Assembly (NCBI RefSeq): GCF_022348085.1
Contig: NZ_JAKRFN010000015.1
Coordinates: forward strand, 1 to 64,000
Direction: 5' to 3'
Origin: Mycobacterium sp. PSTR-4-N
GTDB taxonomy: Bacteria > Actinomycetota > Actinomycetes > Mycobacteriales > Mycobacteriaceae
Length of the DNA stretch: 64,000 nt
The notes beneath the pieces were generated by a model. That model had not been told where the DNA came from. It saw only the letters and a program-made list of their open reading frames with translations, and did no database searches. Each line of letters begins with the position of its first letter. Position 1 is the stretch's first letter. Both the position numbers and the translations under genes were made by a program. Positions 9,039-17,161 of the stretch are shown here, piece after piece.

Positions 9039-9806
9039 GTGAGAGCTTTCGGGATGCGCAATCAGCAGGCATTCGATGCAATCGGCAGGAAGGTTGGCGA
9101 ACAGTTCCCCGCCCGGCCGGTGTTGGTGCTCGACACCCAGCTGCGAATCCGGGCAGTGACGCCGGCGTACGCGGGTGCCACGCTGCGCGAGAGCGATGAA
9201 CTCGTCGAGCAGTTCATGTTCGACGCCTTTCCGGATGATCCCAGCGACCCTCAAGCCACCGGCACCGCTAATCTCGCGGCGTCGCTGGAGACCGCGATGC
9301 GCACGGGTCGCAAGCACGACATGTGGATTCAGCGCTACGACATTCCGGACCCCGCCGTGGCCGACGGTTTTCTGCCGAAGGTGTGGAGCCCGACCAATTC
9401 GCCGATCATCGATCACGGCGAGCTGCTGGGCGTATTTCACCAGGTGGAGGAGGTCGCCGATGTCGGGGGCGCGCTTTCGTTGATGGCCCGGGCCATCGAC
9501 GCCGGCGACTCGTGTCCGGTGGCCGAGCTGCTGCACGCACTGACAGCGGTCAACACGGCGGAAAACACGCGTCGTGGCAAGCGGGAACAGGCTTTGGTAG
9601 CCGAGACCGAGCAGTTGCGGCGTGCCATCGATACCCGAGACACGATCGGCCAAGCCAAGGGGATCGTGATGGAGCGCTTCGGCATCGACGCGGTCGCAGC
9701 GTTCCAACTGCTCAAGCGACTCTCGAGAGAGACCAACACCCCGCTCCGCGACATCGCCCGCAAACTCATCGACGCCGACCATCTGCCACCTCCGTCGTCC
9801 GCTTGA
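9039..9806 (+). CDS. PAS-like sensor with C-terminal ANTAR RNA-binding domain
   Basis: 255 residues from a GTG; an in-frame ATG at 9054 is an equally possible start. The first 150 residues resemble a PAS-type ligand module (VLVLDTQLRIRAV, later SPIIDHGELLGVFHQVEEV). A coiled linker then leads to an ANTAR domain over about the last 60 residues, with IGQAKGIVMERFGID and LRDIARKLID. ANTAR proteins act as transcription antiterminators by binding paired stem-loops with hexanucleotide loops. It lies 123 bp after the nitrate reductase on the same strand. Klebsiella NasR is an ANTAR nitrate regulator, so a role here is attractive, but PAS-ANTAR proteins are common in mycobacteria and the link is inference. 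Confidence 0.85.
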   Translation: MRAFGMRNQQAFDAIGRKVGEQFPARPVLVLDTQLRIRAVTPAYAGATLRESDELVEQFMFDAFPDDPSDPQATGTANLAASLETAMRTGRKHDMWIQRYDIPDPAVADGFLPKVWSPTNSPIIDHGELLGVFHQVEEVADVGGALSLMARAIDAGDSCPVAELLHALTAVNTAENTRRGKREQALVAETEQLRRAIDTRDTIGQAKGIVMERFGIDAVAAFQLLKRLSRETNTPLRDIARKLIDADHLPPPSSA

Positions 9807-9849
9807 ACTGTCACGGCCGTCAATCACGGTGGGCCGAATTTGTCGGTGT

Positions 9850-9865
9850 TCGAATGTATGTTCGA
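9850..9865. promoter_or_regulatory. LexA (SOS) box overlapping the -10 of the 13E12-family gene
   Basis: TCGAAT-GTAT-GTTCGA matches the mycobacterial SOS box TCGAAC-n4-GTTCGA at all but one defined position. Inside it, TATGTT at 9857-9862 fits the mycobacterial -10 form TANNNT and lies 6 bp before the ATG at 9869, implying a leaderless transcript that LexA would block directly. SOS boxes in front of 13E12-family genes are known in M. tuberculosis. Confidence 0.75.
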
Positions 9866-9868
9866 AGT

Positions 9869-11269
9869 ATGTCGGTGGGCGTGGCGGAGGCGGTGGCGCA
9901 GTTACGGGCCGGTGTCGATGCCGTGCTCGCCGCCGATCTGGACCTGTCCACCGCCGCCGAGGTCGTCGAGCTGCTCGATGAGCTGCAATCCGCGTCCTGC
10001 CGATTGCCGGCCGCCGGGCATCGCGCCCTGGCGCGGCTGCAGGTCGAGACCACCCCGCAGAAGATGGGCGCCAAGAACTGGCGCGACGTGCTGGCGATCC
10101 GATACCGGATCAGCGGCTCCGAAGCGCACCGCCGGCTGACAGAAGCGGCGCTGCTGGCTCTCCGGCAGTCGATCACCGGGACGCCGTTACCGCCGGCGTT
10201 GCCGGCGACCGCGGCCGCGCAGGAGCAGGGGCGGATCACCCCGGAGCATGTCGAGGTGATCCGCAAGGTCGTCGACAAGCTGCCCGGCTTCGTCGACACG
10301 GTCACGCGCGAGCAGTTCGAAGCCGATGTGGTGCGCATCGCCACCGGCGCCGGCCCGAAAGAAACGCGCGACGCCGCAGAGTTGGAGCTGTTTCTGCTCG
10401 ATCAGGACGGGCCTGAACCCGACGACACCGAACGCACCCGGAAACGGGCTCTGACGAAATCTCGGCAGGGTCGGGACGGGATGACGGCGTGGCGGGCAGA
10501 TCTGACCCCAGAAGCCGCGGCGGTGTGGGAGGCGATCTTCGCCCGCTACGCCGCCCCGGGCATGTGCAACCCCGACGACCCCGAACCCTGCACGTCGGGG
10601 ACTCCGACGCAGGCGCAGATCGATGGTGATCACCGCAGCCTGGCTCAACGCCAGCACGACGCGCTGGTCGCGGTCGGGCGGATCGCGTTGATGAGCGGGG
10701 AGTTGGGCCAGTTGAACGGGTTACCGGTCACGGTGATCGTGCGCACGACGCTGCAGGACCTGGAATCGCGCGCCGGGATCGGCGTGAGCGCTGGTGGGAC
10801 GCGGCTGCCGATCCGCGATGTGATCCGGATGGGTGCGCACGCCTCCCACTATCTGGCGATCTTCGACCGGGCCACCGGTTCCGCGCTGGACCTGTTCCGC
10901 ACCCGCAGAGTGGCCTCGGCGGCGCAGCGGGTCATGCTGATCGCCCGCGACGGGGGCTGCACCAAACCCGGCTGCCCCGTCGGGGCGTACGGCTGCCAGG
11001 TGCATCACGTCACCCAAGACTGGGCCCAGGGCGGGCTCACGAACATCGACGACCTCGGCCTGGCCTGCCCACCCGACAACCGCGCGGTGAAAGACGGTGG
11101 CTGGACCACCACGATGAACGACCGCCACGACGTCGAATGGACCCCACCACCAGACCTCGACACCGGCCAGGCAAGAGTCAACACCCACCACACCCCCGAA
11201 CGCCTCCTCCGCCCACCCGACGGAGACGGCCCCGGCGGACCCGCACCACCCGACGACGAAGTGGCGTGA
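9869..11269 (+). CDS. 13E12-repeat family protein (DUF222 plus HNH endonuclease domain)
   Basis: 466 residues. An N-terminal DUF222 helical region is followed by an HNH nuclease module at roughly residues 350-410 (CTKPGCPVG, then CQVHHVTQDW, then LACPPDN), with paired cysteines and HH as usual. The C-terminus is proline-rich and low-complexity. This family is multicopy in mycobacteria and often associated with mobile or repeated DNA; its cellular role is unsettled. The ATG at 9869 is chosen because an upstream in-frame ATG at 9854 lies within the LexA box. DNA-damage induction is inferred from that box. It is monocistronic and convergent with the following hydrolase. Confidence 0.9.
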   Translation: MSVGVAEAVAQLRAGVDAVLAADLDLSTAAEVVELLDELQSASCRLPAAGHRALARLQVETTPQKMGAKNWRDVLAIRYRISGSEAHRRLTEAALLALRQSITGTPLPPALPATAAAQEQGRITPEHVEVIRKVVDKLPGFVDTVTREQFEADVVRIATGAGPKETRDAAELELFLLDQDGPEPDDTERTRKRALTKSRQGRDGMTAWRADLTPEAAAVWEAIFARYAAPGMCNPDDPEPCTSGTPTQAQIDGDHRSLAQRQHDALVAVGRIALMSGELGQLNGLPVTVIVRTTLQDLESRAGIGVSAGGTRLPIRDVIRMGAHASHYLAIFDRATGSALDLFRTRRVASAAQRVMLIARDGGCTKPGCPVGAYGCQVHHVTQDWAQGGLTNIDDLGLACPPDNRAVKDGGWTTTMNDRHDVEWTPPPDLDTGQARVNTHHTPERLLRPPDGDGPGGPAPPDDEVA

Positions 11270-11279
11270 CCGCCGGAGT

Positions 11280-12251
11280 TCAGAGTTCGCCGTCTCCGGC
11301 CGCTGACGTGCGCGCGAACTGGCGAATGCACGCGTTGACTTCTCCGGGTTTCTCGGCGGGCAACGCGTGCGTGGCGTCGGGCCACAGGCGAACCCGCCAG
11401 TGCGGTGCGACGTCCTGGATATGCCGAATAGCCCTGTCGGCGTTGTGGATTGATCTACCCGCCAACAGGACCTGGGTCGGAACGCCGACCGACCGGAGCA
11501 ATCGGTCCCCGGGAAAGCGCAGTGGAGGCGTGTTCACCGGCAACGCGAAGGCATCGAATCCGGCGAGAAACACCGCCCTCAGCACATCGATATCGCTACC
11601 CGCCGGGGGATGCCCCGTTATCCAGGACGCGGCGCGTTCCGCGCGGATGGAGTGGGGACGCGCCAACAAGACGGCGAGGCTTCGCCAGAACTTCCCTGAC
11701 AGGCGAACCACCGTGTGCGCCGGGTCGATCAACGTCAGCGACACCACGCGCTCGGGTCGCAGTGCCGCTGTATGCGTGGCCAGCCAGCCCCCGTAGGAGT
11801 GGCCGACCAGATGCACCCCGCGCAGACCCAGGCCCGCCAAGACGGCATCGAGGCAGAGCGCCGCCTCGGCTGGCCCGCTCATCTTCGCGGTCTGCATACT
11901 CGCACCGGGCTGCCCTGGCATGTCCAGTGTGTACACGGTGAAATCCGTTGCCAGATCACTCGTCTGAGCCCACCACATCGCCGAGGTCATGAAGAACCCA
12001 TGGACCAGGACGACGGGCACGCCACGCTCGGGTCCGTACCGGTAAGCCCGGACCATCCCGAAGTCCGTGGGTAGGTCGTGCACGGCGGCGGGTGCCGGGC
12101 CGAGCGCCCGCAATCGCTCGTAGAGCGTCAGGAAGTCGTTGCGAGCGCGATCACTCGTGAAGCCGCCGTGGGTCACACTCACTGATGCCCCCGGTCCTCG
12201 ATCGCGACCGCGGCTGCCGCGCGGCGCGGTGCTCATCGGCCGATCGTGCAT
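11280..12251 (-). CDS. Alpha/beta-hydrolase fold protein
   Basis: 323 residues with an oxyanion region VHGFF near 83-87, the nucleophile elbow GHSYGG (Ser152) and a late DATHALP that supplies the catalytic histidine. The acid residue is less clear: the usual position reads GRSIHN instead of carrying Asp, so it may lie elsewhere. The first 25 residues are basic and disordered, and a start at Met6 is possible. The substrate cannot be told from sequence; esterase, lipase or epoxide-hydrolase-like activities all use this fold. It converges on the 13E12 gene and lies 17 bp downstream of tRNA-Leu on the same strand. Confidence 0.85.
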   Translation of the reverse strand: MHDRPMSTAPRGSRGRDRGPGASVSVTHGGFTSDRARNDFLTLYERLRALGPAPAAVHDLPTDFGMVRAYRYGPERGVPVVLVHGFFMTSAMWWAQTSDLATDFTVYTLDMPGQPGASMQTAKMSGPAEAALCLDAVLAGLGLRGVHLVGHSYGGWLATHTAALRPERVVSLTLIDPAHTVVRLSGKFWRSLAVLLARPHSIRAERAASWITGHPPAGSDIDVLRAVFLAGFDAFALPVNTPPLRFPGDRLLRSVGVPTQVLLAGRSIHNADRAIRHIQDVAPHWRVRLWPDATHALPAEKPGEVNACIRQFARTSAAGDGEL

Positions 12252-12268
12252 CGGCGAGAGTTGAAGAG

Positions 12269-12354
12269 TGTCCGAGGGGGGACTTGAACCCCCACGCCCG
12301 TTAATAGGGCACTAGCACCTCAAGCTAGCGCGTCTGCCATTCCGCCACTCGGAC
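12269..12354 (-). tRNA. tRNA-Leu (GAG anticodon)
   Basis: The reverse complement folds as a class II tRNA of 86 nt. The acceptor stem is GTCCGAG/CTCGGAC with discriminator A. The anticodon stem is CTAGC/GCTAG around loop TTGAGGT, giving anticodon GAG. The T-arm contains GTTCAAGTC and there is a long variable arm as expected for Leu. CCA is not encoded. No direct repeat of its 3' end marking an integrated element was noticed nearby. Confidence 0.95.
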
Positions 12355-12429
12355 CAGTTCGAAGGCAGCTTAGGTTAACGGATCGGTGGGCTCGGACCCA
12401 AACCGGGAGCGGGTGGTAGGAAAGGGGGC

Positions 12430-13764
12430 GTGAGCGGTCCCCTGACTCCCAGCGATGAGGTCGTCGATCTCGTCAGTTCCTTGATCCGCTTCGACACCTC
12501 CAACACCGGTGAGCTCGCCACCACCAAGGGCGAGGCCGACTGCGCCCGCTGGGTCGCCGCCCAGCTCGAAGAAGTGGGTTACACCTGCGAATACGTCGAG
12601 GCCGGCGCACCTGGCCGAGCCAATGTGTTCGCCCGCCTGGAGGGTGCCGACCGGTCGCGAGGCGCCCTGATGCTGCACGGCCACCTAGACGTCGTCCCCG
12701 CCGAGGCGTCCGACTGGAGCGTGCACCCCTTCTCCGGCGCCGTCGAGGACGGCTACGTGTGGGGCCGTGGCGCGGTCGACATGAAGGACATGTGCGGGAT
12801 GATCATCGCGGTCGCCCGCCACTTCAAGCGTGCCGGCATCACCCCGCCCCGCGACCTGGTGTTCGCGTTCGTCTCCGACGAAGAGGCCGGCGGCAATTAC
12901 GGCTGCAAGTGGCTCGTCGAGAATCGCCCCGACCTGTTCGACGGCGTCACGGAGGCCGTCGGCGAGGTCGGCGGCTTCTCGCTCACCGTGCCCCGCCGCG
13001 ACGGCGGTGACCGGCGCCTCTACCTCATCGAGACCGCCGAGAAGGCCATGATGTGGATGCGGCTGACCGCCCGCGGACGCGCCGGGCACGGCTCGATGGT
13101 GCACGAGGACAACGCCGTCACCGCCGTCGCCGAGGCCGTCGCGAAACTCGGCCGTCACCAGTTCCCGATCGTGCTGACCGAATCGGTGGAGCAGTTCCTC
13201 GCCGCGGTCAGCGAGGAGACCGGCTACACCTTCGACGCCACGTCACCCGACATCGAGGGCGCGGTCGCCAAGCTCGGCGGCATCGCGCGCATCGTCGGCG
13301 CCACGCTGCGTGACACCGCCAACCCGACGATGCTCAAAGCGGGGTACAAGGCCAACGTCATCCCCGCCACGGCGGAGGCCATGGTCGACTGTCGGGTGTT
13401 GCCGGGGCGGCTCTCCGCGTTCGAAAAAGAGGTCGACGAGATCATCGGTCCCGACGTCAAACGCGAGTGGGTCACCGAACTACCCTCGTATGAAACACCT
13501 TTCGACGGTGAGCTGCTCGAGGCTATGAACGCGGCCATCCTGGCCACCGACCCCGACGCGCGCACCGTGCCCTACATGCTCTCCGGCGGCACCGATGCCA
13601 AGCACTTCGCCCGGCTGGGCATCCGCTGTTTCGGGTTCGCGCCGTTGCGGCTCCCGCCCGAGCTGGACTTCGCGGCGTTGTTCCACGGCGTCGACGAACG
13701 GGTACCCGTGGACGCGTTGACCTTCGGCGCGCAGGTGCTCGAACACTTTCTCCTGCACAGCTGA
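12430..13764 (+). CDS. M20 family metallo-peptidase (Rv2141c type)
   Basis: 444 residues of the ArgE/DapE/ACY1/CPG2 family, cytoplasmic zinc hydrolases that cleave N-acyl amino acids or small peptides. Visible metal-site signatures are HGHLDVVP, WGRGAVDMKD, SDEEAGGNYG and the late GGTDAKHF. GTG start with GAAAGGGGG a few bases upstream. In M. tuberculosis the syntenic gene is named dapE2, but specificity for succinyl-diaminopimelate is not shown, and general peptidase or carboxypeptidase activity is equally likely. It is followed at 26 bp by the PEBP protein on the same strand. Confidence 0.93.
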   Translation: MSGPLTPSDEVVDLVSSLIRFDTSNTGELATTKGEADCARWVAAQLEEVGYTCEYVEAGAPGRANVFARLEGADRSRGALMLHGHLDVVPAEASDWSVHPFSGAVEDGYVWGRGAVDMKDMCGMIIAVARHFKRAGITPPRDLVFAFVSDEEAGGNYGCKWLVENRPDLFDGVTEAVGEVGGFSLTVPRRDGGDRRLYLIETAEKAMMWMRLTARGRAGHGSMVHEDNAVTAVAEAVAKLGRHQFPIVLTESVEQFLAAVSEETGYTFDATSPDIEGAVAKLGGIARIVGATLRDTANPTMLKAGYKANVIPATAEAMVDCRVLPGRLSAFEKEVDEIIGPDVKREWVTELPSYETPFDGELLEAMNAAILATDPDARTVPYMLSGGTDAKHFARLGIRCFGFAPLRLPPELDFAALFHGVDERVPVDALTFGAQVLEHFLLHS

Positions 13765-13790
13765 CCACCGACTGAAAGGACTGTCTCGCC

Positions 13791-14330
13791 ATGGCGTTCG
13801 ACTACGACCCGTATTCCTTCCTCCCCGAACTGCCCACATTCACGGTGACCTCGCAGTCGTTCGAGGACGGCGACGCCTGGGGGAACGAGCAGGTCAGCGG
13901 GATCATGGGCGCCGGTGGTGAGGACGTGTCGCCGCAGCTGAGCTGGTCGGGCTTCCCGGAGGAGACCCGCAGCTTCGCGGTCACCGTCTACGACCCCGAC
14001 GCGCCGACAGGTTCGGGGTTCTGGCACTGGGCGGTGTTCAACCTGCCGGCCACGGTCACCGAGTTGCCGGCCGGTGTCGGCGACGGCAGCAGCCAGGGCT
14101 TCCCCGGCGACGCGGTCACACTGTCCAACGACGCCGGGCTCAAGCGCTTCATCGGCGCCGCCCCGCCGCCGGGACACGGACCGCACCGCTACATCGTCGC
14201 CGTGCACGCCGTCGACGTGGAGAAGCTCGACGTGCCCGCCGATGCCACACCGGCCTACCTGGGCTTCAATCTGTTCAGCCACGCGATCGCCCGCGCAATG
14301 ATCACGGGGACCTACGAAATCAAGGGTTAA
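13791..14330 (+). CDS. YbhB/YbcL family Raf-kinase-inhibitor-like (PEBP) protein
   Basis: 179 residues with the PEBP hallmarks DPDAP (near 67), GFWHW and GPHRY, which line the small anion or phospho-ligand pocket. No signal peptide. ATG at 13791 with GAAAGGAC upstream. It is the orthologue by position of M. tuberculosis Rv2140c. Bacterial members are small-ligand-binding proteins of unsettled function. It probably forms a two-gene unit with the M20 peptidase and overlaps the convergent pyrD stop by 4 bp. Confidence 0.93.
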   Translation: MAFDYDPYSFLPELPTFTVTSQSFEDGDAWGNEQVSGIMGAGGEDVSPQLSWSGFPEETRSFAVTVYDPDAPTGSGFWHWAVFNLPATVTELPAGVGDGSSQGFPGDAVTLSNDAGLKRFIGAAPPPGHGPHRYIVAVHAVDVEKLDVPADATPAYLGFNLFSHAIARAMITGTYEIKG

Positions 14331-15391
14331 TCGGACGCCGAGCCGACGGCCTCGCTAAGACTGGTGAAACCGTTGGCGCGCAAGCGTTCTGCGACACCCT
14401 CGTTGACGGATCTGGCCCAGGAGCCGCCACCGTAGACGAAGCCGGTGTACCCCTGCAGCAGGGACGCGCCGGCGGTGATGCGTTCCCACGCATCGTCGGC
14501 GGTCTCGATCCCGCCCACGCTGATCAGCACCAGGGAATCGCCGACCCGCCGCTGCAGCCGCCGCAGCACCTCCACGGAGCGGCGCGCCACCGGCGGTCCG
14601 CTCACCCCGCCGGCGCCCAACTCCGCAACCCCGGGCGTGCGCAGCCCGTCGCGCGAAATCGTGGTGTTGGTGGCGACGATCCCGGCCAGCCCGCAGTCCA
14701 CCGCCAGGTCGGCGACGGCGTCGACATCGTCGTCCGCCAGATCGGGTGCGATCTTGACCAGCACCGGCGCCGACGTGGCGGCGACGACCCCGTTGAGAAT
14801 CGGGCGCAGGGATTCGACCGACTGCAGATCGCGCAGCCCAGGGGTGTTCGGTGAGCTGACGTTGACCACCAGATAGCTGCACAGCGGTCCGAGCAGCCGC
14901 GCGCAGTCGGCGTAGTCGTCGACCGCGTTCTCCGGCGGTGTGGTCTTGTTCTTGCCGATGTTGACCCCGATGGGGACCGCCGGACTGGAACGCGCCAGCG
15001 TGCGCACCAACGCGGATGCGCCATGGTTGTTGAAACCCATCCGGTTGAGCAGCGCCCGATCGTCCGGCAGCCGGAACAGTCTCGGCGCGGGGTTGCCCGG
15101 CTGCGGTCGCGGCGTCACGGTGCCGACCTCGGCGTGCCCGAATCCCAGCGCGCCCCACGTGTTCGCGCCCAGCCCGTCCTTGTCGAAACCGGCGGCCAGC
15201 CCCAGCGGCGCCGGGAACCGCACTCCGAAGACGGTGGTGGCCAGCGCGGGGTCGTACTGAGAGTACCTGCGTGCCAACGCTTCTCGCGTCAACCGGGGAG
15301 TGGTGGCACCGCGGAGGGCGGCGAACACGACGTGGTGGATCCGCTCGGGCGGCACCAGGAACATGGCGCGCCGCAGCGCTGCGTACATCAC
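14327..15391 (-). CDS. pyrD: Dihydroorotate dehydrogenase (quinone), class 2
   Basis: 354 residues; FMN enzyme oxidising dihydroorotate to orotate at the membrane in pyrimidine synthesis. Class 2 features are the N-terminal hydrophobic, quinone-tunnel-like extension and the catalytic-serine segment NVSSPNTPGLR; FAAGFDK-like FMN contacts (AAGFDKDG) and VGGIETADDAWERI are present near the phosphate site. The start is GTG 15391 (overlapping the upstream DUF5703 stop) or ATG 15388. It is the last gene of a leftward operon lppL, DUF5703, pyrD, all joined by 4-bp overlaps. Confidence 0.95.
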   Translation of the reverse strand: MMYAALRRAMFLVPPERIHHVVFAALRGATTPRLTREALARRYSQYDPALATTVFGVRFPAPLGLAAGFDKDGLGANTWGALGFGHAEVGTVTPRPQPGNPAPRLFRLPDDRALLNRMGFNNHGASALVRTLARSSPAVPIGVNIGKNKTTPPENAVDDYADCARLLGPLCSYLVVNVSSPNTPGLRDLQSVESLRPILNGVVAATSAPVLVKIAPDLADDDVDAVADLAVDCGLAGIVATNTTISRDGLRTPGVAELGAGGVSGPPVARRSVEVLRRLQRRVGDSLVLISVGGIETADDAWERITAGASLLQGYTGFVYGGGSWARSVNEGVAERLRANGFTSLSEAVGSASD

Positions 15392-15651
15392 AGCGCCGGC
15401 TGACCGGGTTCCTGCGTGGAGTCACCACGCTTCTTGCGGCGCAGCAACACCCGTCGGCTGCCGTCGGTGTAGAGCCGCACGCGGGTCAGTTCCCAGCCGC
15501 GATATTCGGCCTCGATCGACAGCCGCACCGACGCGCTCACCCGCGTCATGTCGGGTGGCAGACGCAGCGGAATCCACTCGTACTCACCGGGATCGTCGGC
15601 GACCGCTTGGCTCCACGCCGCGGGCATCCGTCCTCGCGAGCCGGCGCTCAT
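15388..15651 (-). CDS. DUF5703-like small protein
   Basis: 87 residues, basic C-terminus (LLRRKKRGD), no signal or membrane segment. The central part alternates strands (YEWIPLRLPPD, RLSIEAEYRGWEL), suggesting a small beta-rich fold. I assign it to DUF5703 with moderate confidence, from its position between lppL and pyrD in mycobacteria and its YEWIPLRLP motif. Translationally coupled at both ends: ATG overlaps the lppL stop and its own stop overlaps the pyrD start. Function unknown. Confidence 0.75.
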   Translation of the reverse strand: MSAGSRGRMPAAWSQAVADDPGEYEWIPLRLPPDMTRVSASVRLSIEAEYRGWELTRVRLYTDGSRRVLLRRKKRGDSTQEPGQPAL

Positions 15652-16691
15652 GGCGTCGCTTTCGGGATCACCTGGACACCGTCGCCCGCGCCGGACACCA
15701 CGTACAGGGTGTCCGACCCATCGTCGAATGCCAGCGTGTTCGGTTGCCGCACGGTTCGATATCGCACCTTCTCGACGGGGATGCCGGTCGCCAGATCGTA
15801 ACCAACGACCGTGTTTGTCGCCGTCTGGGCAACCCAGGCGAGTCCTGTTTTCTTCCCGGCGCCCGACGCGGTCAGCCCGTAGGGCGCGTCCGGGACGGGG
15901 TAGCGCTGACGCAACATCAGCGGATTCACCCCGTAGACGAGCAGTTCACCGCCCCGGGTGTCGGCGACCAGGACCCGACCATTGGGGTCGGCGGCGATCG
16001 TGGTGGCGCCGTCGCCGGCGCGCAGCGCCAGATCAGCGCTGGTGCCCTCGGTGTCGAGGCTCGTCACCGATGTCTGTCCGCGGTCGAGCACCACCGCGGT
16101 GTCGCCCTGGGTGACGATGCCGTCGACCCGGGCGAAGATCTTCAACGACGCGGCGACCTGGTCGTCCGCGGCCAGCGTGTAGACCGTGCCGCCGGCATCG
16201 CCGAGCACCACCTGCCCGTCGCTGCGCCGCGCGATCGCGGTGAACTCCGCGTCTTCGTGCCCGGTCACCGGCATCCGGGAGACGGCCCGCGTCGCGACGT
16301 CGACCACGGCGTACGCGCCGCGCATCGCGACCGCCACGCGACCGGGGCCGTCGGCTGTCAGTGCGGTGGCGCCGCCGGCGAGCGGGACCGAGGTCGCAGC
16401 GCCATCCGGGTCCATGATCGTCAGCGTCGCGCGGTCCGGCCCCTCGGCGCTGAGCATCACGAGCGCGCGGGTGGACGGATCGACGACCGCTGCGAACACC
16501 CCGGCGGGGGACGGGCGAACGCTTCCTGCCGGCGTGCCGGTGACCGGCGGCGAGTCAGCGGCGTGCGCCGGTGAGATGGTCGGCGGGGGCGTGGCCGCCT
16601 TGTCCGACGAACACGCTGCTACCAGCAGGATTGCCAGCGTCACCAATCCGTGACGAAACGGCTGAGAAAGTCGGTTTGAACCGCGCTGCAC
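15648..16691 (-). CDS. lppL: Beta-propeller-type lipoprotein, LppL-like
   Basis: 347 residues. A type II signal peptide ends in the lipobox LLVAAC near residue 26, so the mature protein is lipid-anchored on the outer face of the membrane. The body contains repeated YncE-like blades (for example LAFDDGSDTLYVVSG, VLVADTRGGELLVYG), consistent with a seven-bladed propeller. GTG start with GGAGAG upstream. It is syntenic with M. tuberculosis lppL (Rv2138). It leads the operon containing DUF5703 and pyrD; a functional link with dihydroorotate oxidation is not evident. Confidence 0.88.
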   Translation of the reverse strand: MQRGSNRLSQPFRHGLVTLAILLVAACSSDKAATPPPTISPAHAADSPPVTGTPAGSVRPSPAGVFAAVVDPSTRALVMLSAEGPDRATLTIMDPDGAATSVPLAGGATALTADGPGRVAVAMRGAYAVVDVATRAVSRMPVTGHEDAEFTAIARRSDGQVVLGDAGGTVYTLAADDQVAASLKIFARVDGIVTQGDTAVVLDRGQTSVTSLDTEGTSADLALRAGDGATTIAADPNGRVLVADTRGGELLVYGVNPLMLRQRYPVPDAPYGLTASGAGKKTGLAWVAQTATNTVVGYDLATGIPVEKVRYRTVRQPNTLAFDDGSDTLYVVSGAGDGVQVIPKATP

Positions 16692-16810
16692 TGGGTAGCT
16701 CTCCGTCGTGCGTTCAGATCTTGATCGAACTGCCAGTGTAGGCGTCGAGAAATTTGCGTCCGGAGAGGACTTTCGGCCCTATCCAGTCCGTGCGAACGGC
16801 CCGGCGGGCG

Positions 16811-16816
16811 TATGGT
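16811..16816 (+). promoter_or_regulatory. -10 element for a leaderless transcript
   Basis: TATGGT fits TANNNT and is followed by exactly 7 bases and then the ATG at 16824. The hexamer is also part of an inverted repeat ATGGTA-CA-TACCAT (16812-16825). No -35 was seen, as is common in mycobacteria. Confidence 0.5.
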
Positions 16817-16823
16817 ACATACC

Positions 16824-17135
16824 ATGACGCTGGCCATGGACCGCAGCGCGAGCCTTCACGGGTTCGTGCTCGAGGACATCATCACCGGTGTACATGCCAG
16901 CGGCTTCGGCCAGGTGGGGGACGGGCGGAGCTTCTCGTTCTACATCGAGCGCCATGAGCTGGTGGTCGAGATCTACCGGCCCCGGCTGCGTGGGTTGGTC
17001 CCGCAGCACGAGGACATCGTGGCCGTGGCCACCCGCAAGCTCACCGACATCGATCTGACCGACGAGCGGAGCATGGCGGCAGCCGTGCGCGATGCCGTCG
17101 CCGCAGCGCATCCGGTGGCGCGGAACGGACGCTGA
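16824..17135 (+). CDS. Conserved mycobacterial protein (Rv2137c position), function unknown
   Basis: 103 residues, soluble, with no recognisable motif. The start at 16824 is preferred over the in-frame ATG at 16812 because a TANNNT -10 hexamer ends 7 bp before it. The middle (SFSFYIERHELVVEIYRP) looks like strands and the C-terminal half like helices with many acidic residues (DIDLTDERSMAAAV). It lies just upstream of uppP on the same strand, as the M. tuberculosis gene Rv2137c does. A role near undecaprenyl phosphate recycling cannot be inferred from sequence. Confidence 0.75.
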   Translation: MTLAMDRSASLHGFVLEDIITGVHASGFGQVGDGRSFSFYIERHELVVEIYRPRLRGLVPQHEDIVAVATRKLTDIDLTDERSMAAAVRDAVAAAHPVARNGR

Positions 17136-17148
17136 CACCGCCCCACGG

Positions 17149-17154
17149 TACGGT
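17149..17154 (+). promoter_or_regulatory. -10 element for leaderless uppP
   Basis: TACGGT (TANNNT) followed by 7 bases and the GTG start of uppP at 17162. It lies in the 26-bp gap after the preceding gene, so uppP may have its own start point in addition to readthrough. Confidence 0.45.
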
Positions 17155-17161
17155 CGTCGAC

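Noticed and set aside
12269..12354. tRNA-Leu as attachment site of an integrated element
   Set aside because: No integrase nearby and no repeat of the tRNA 3' end was noticed; the neighbours are ordinary chromosomal genes.
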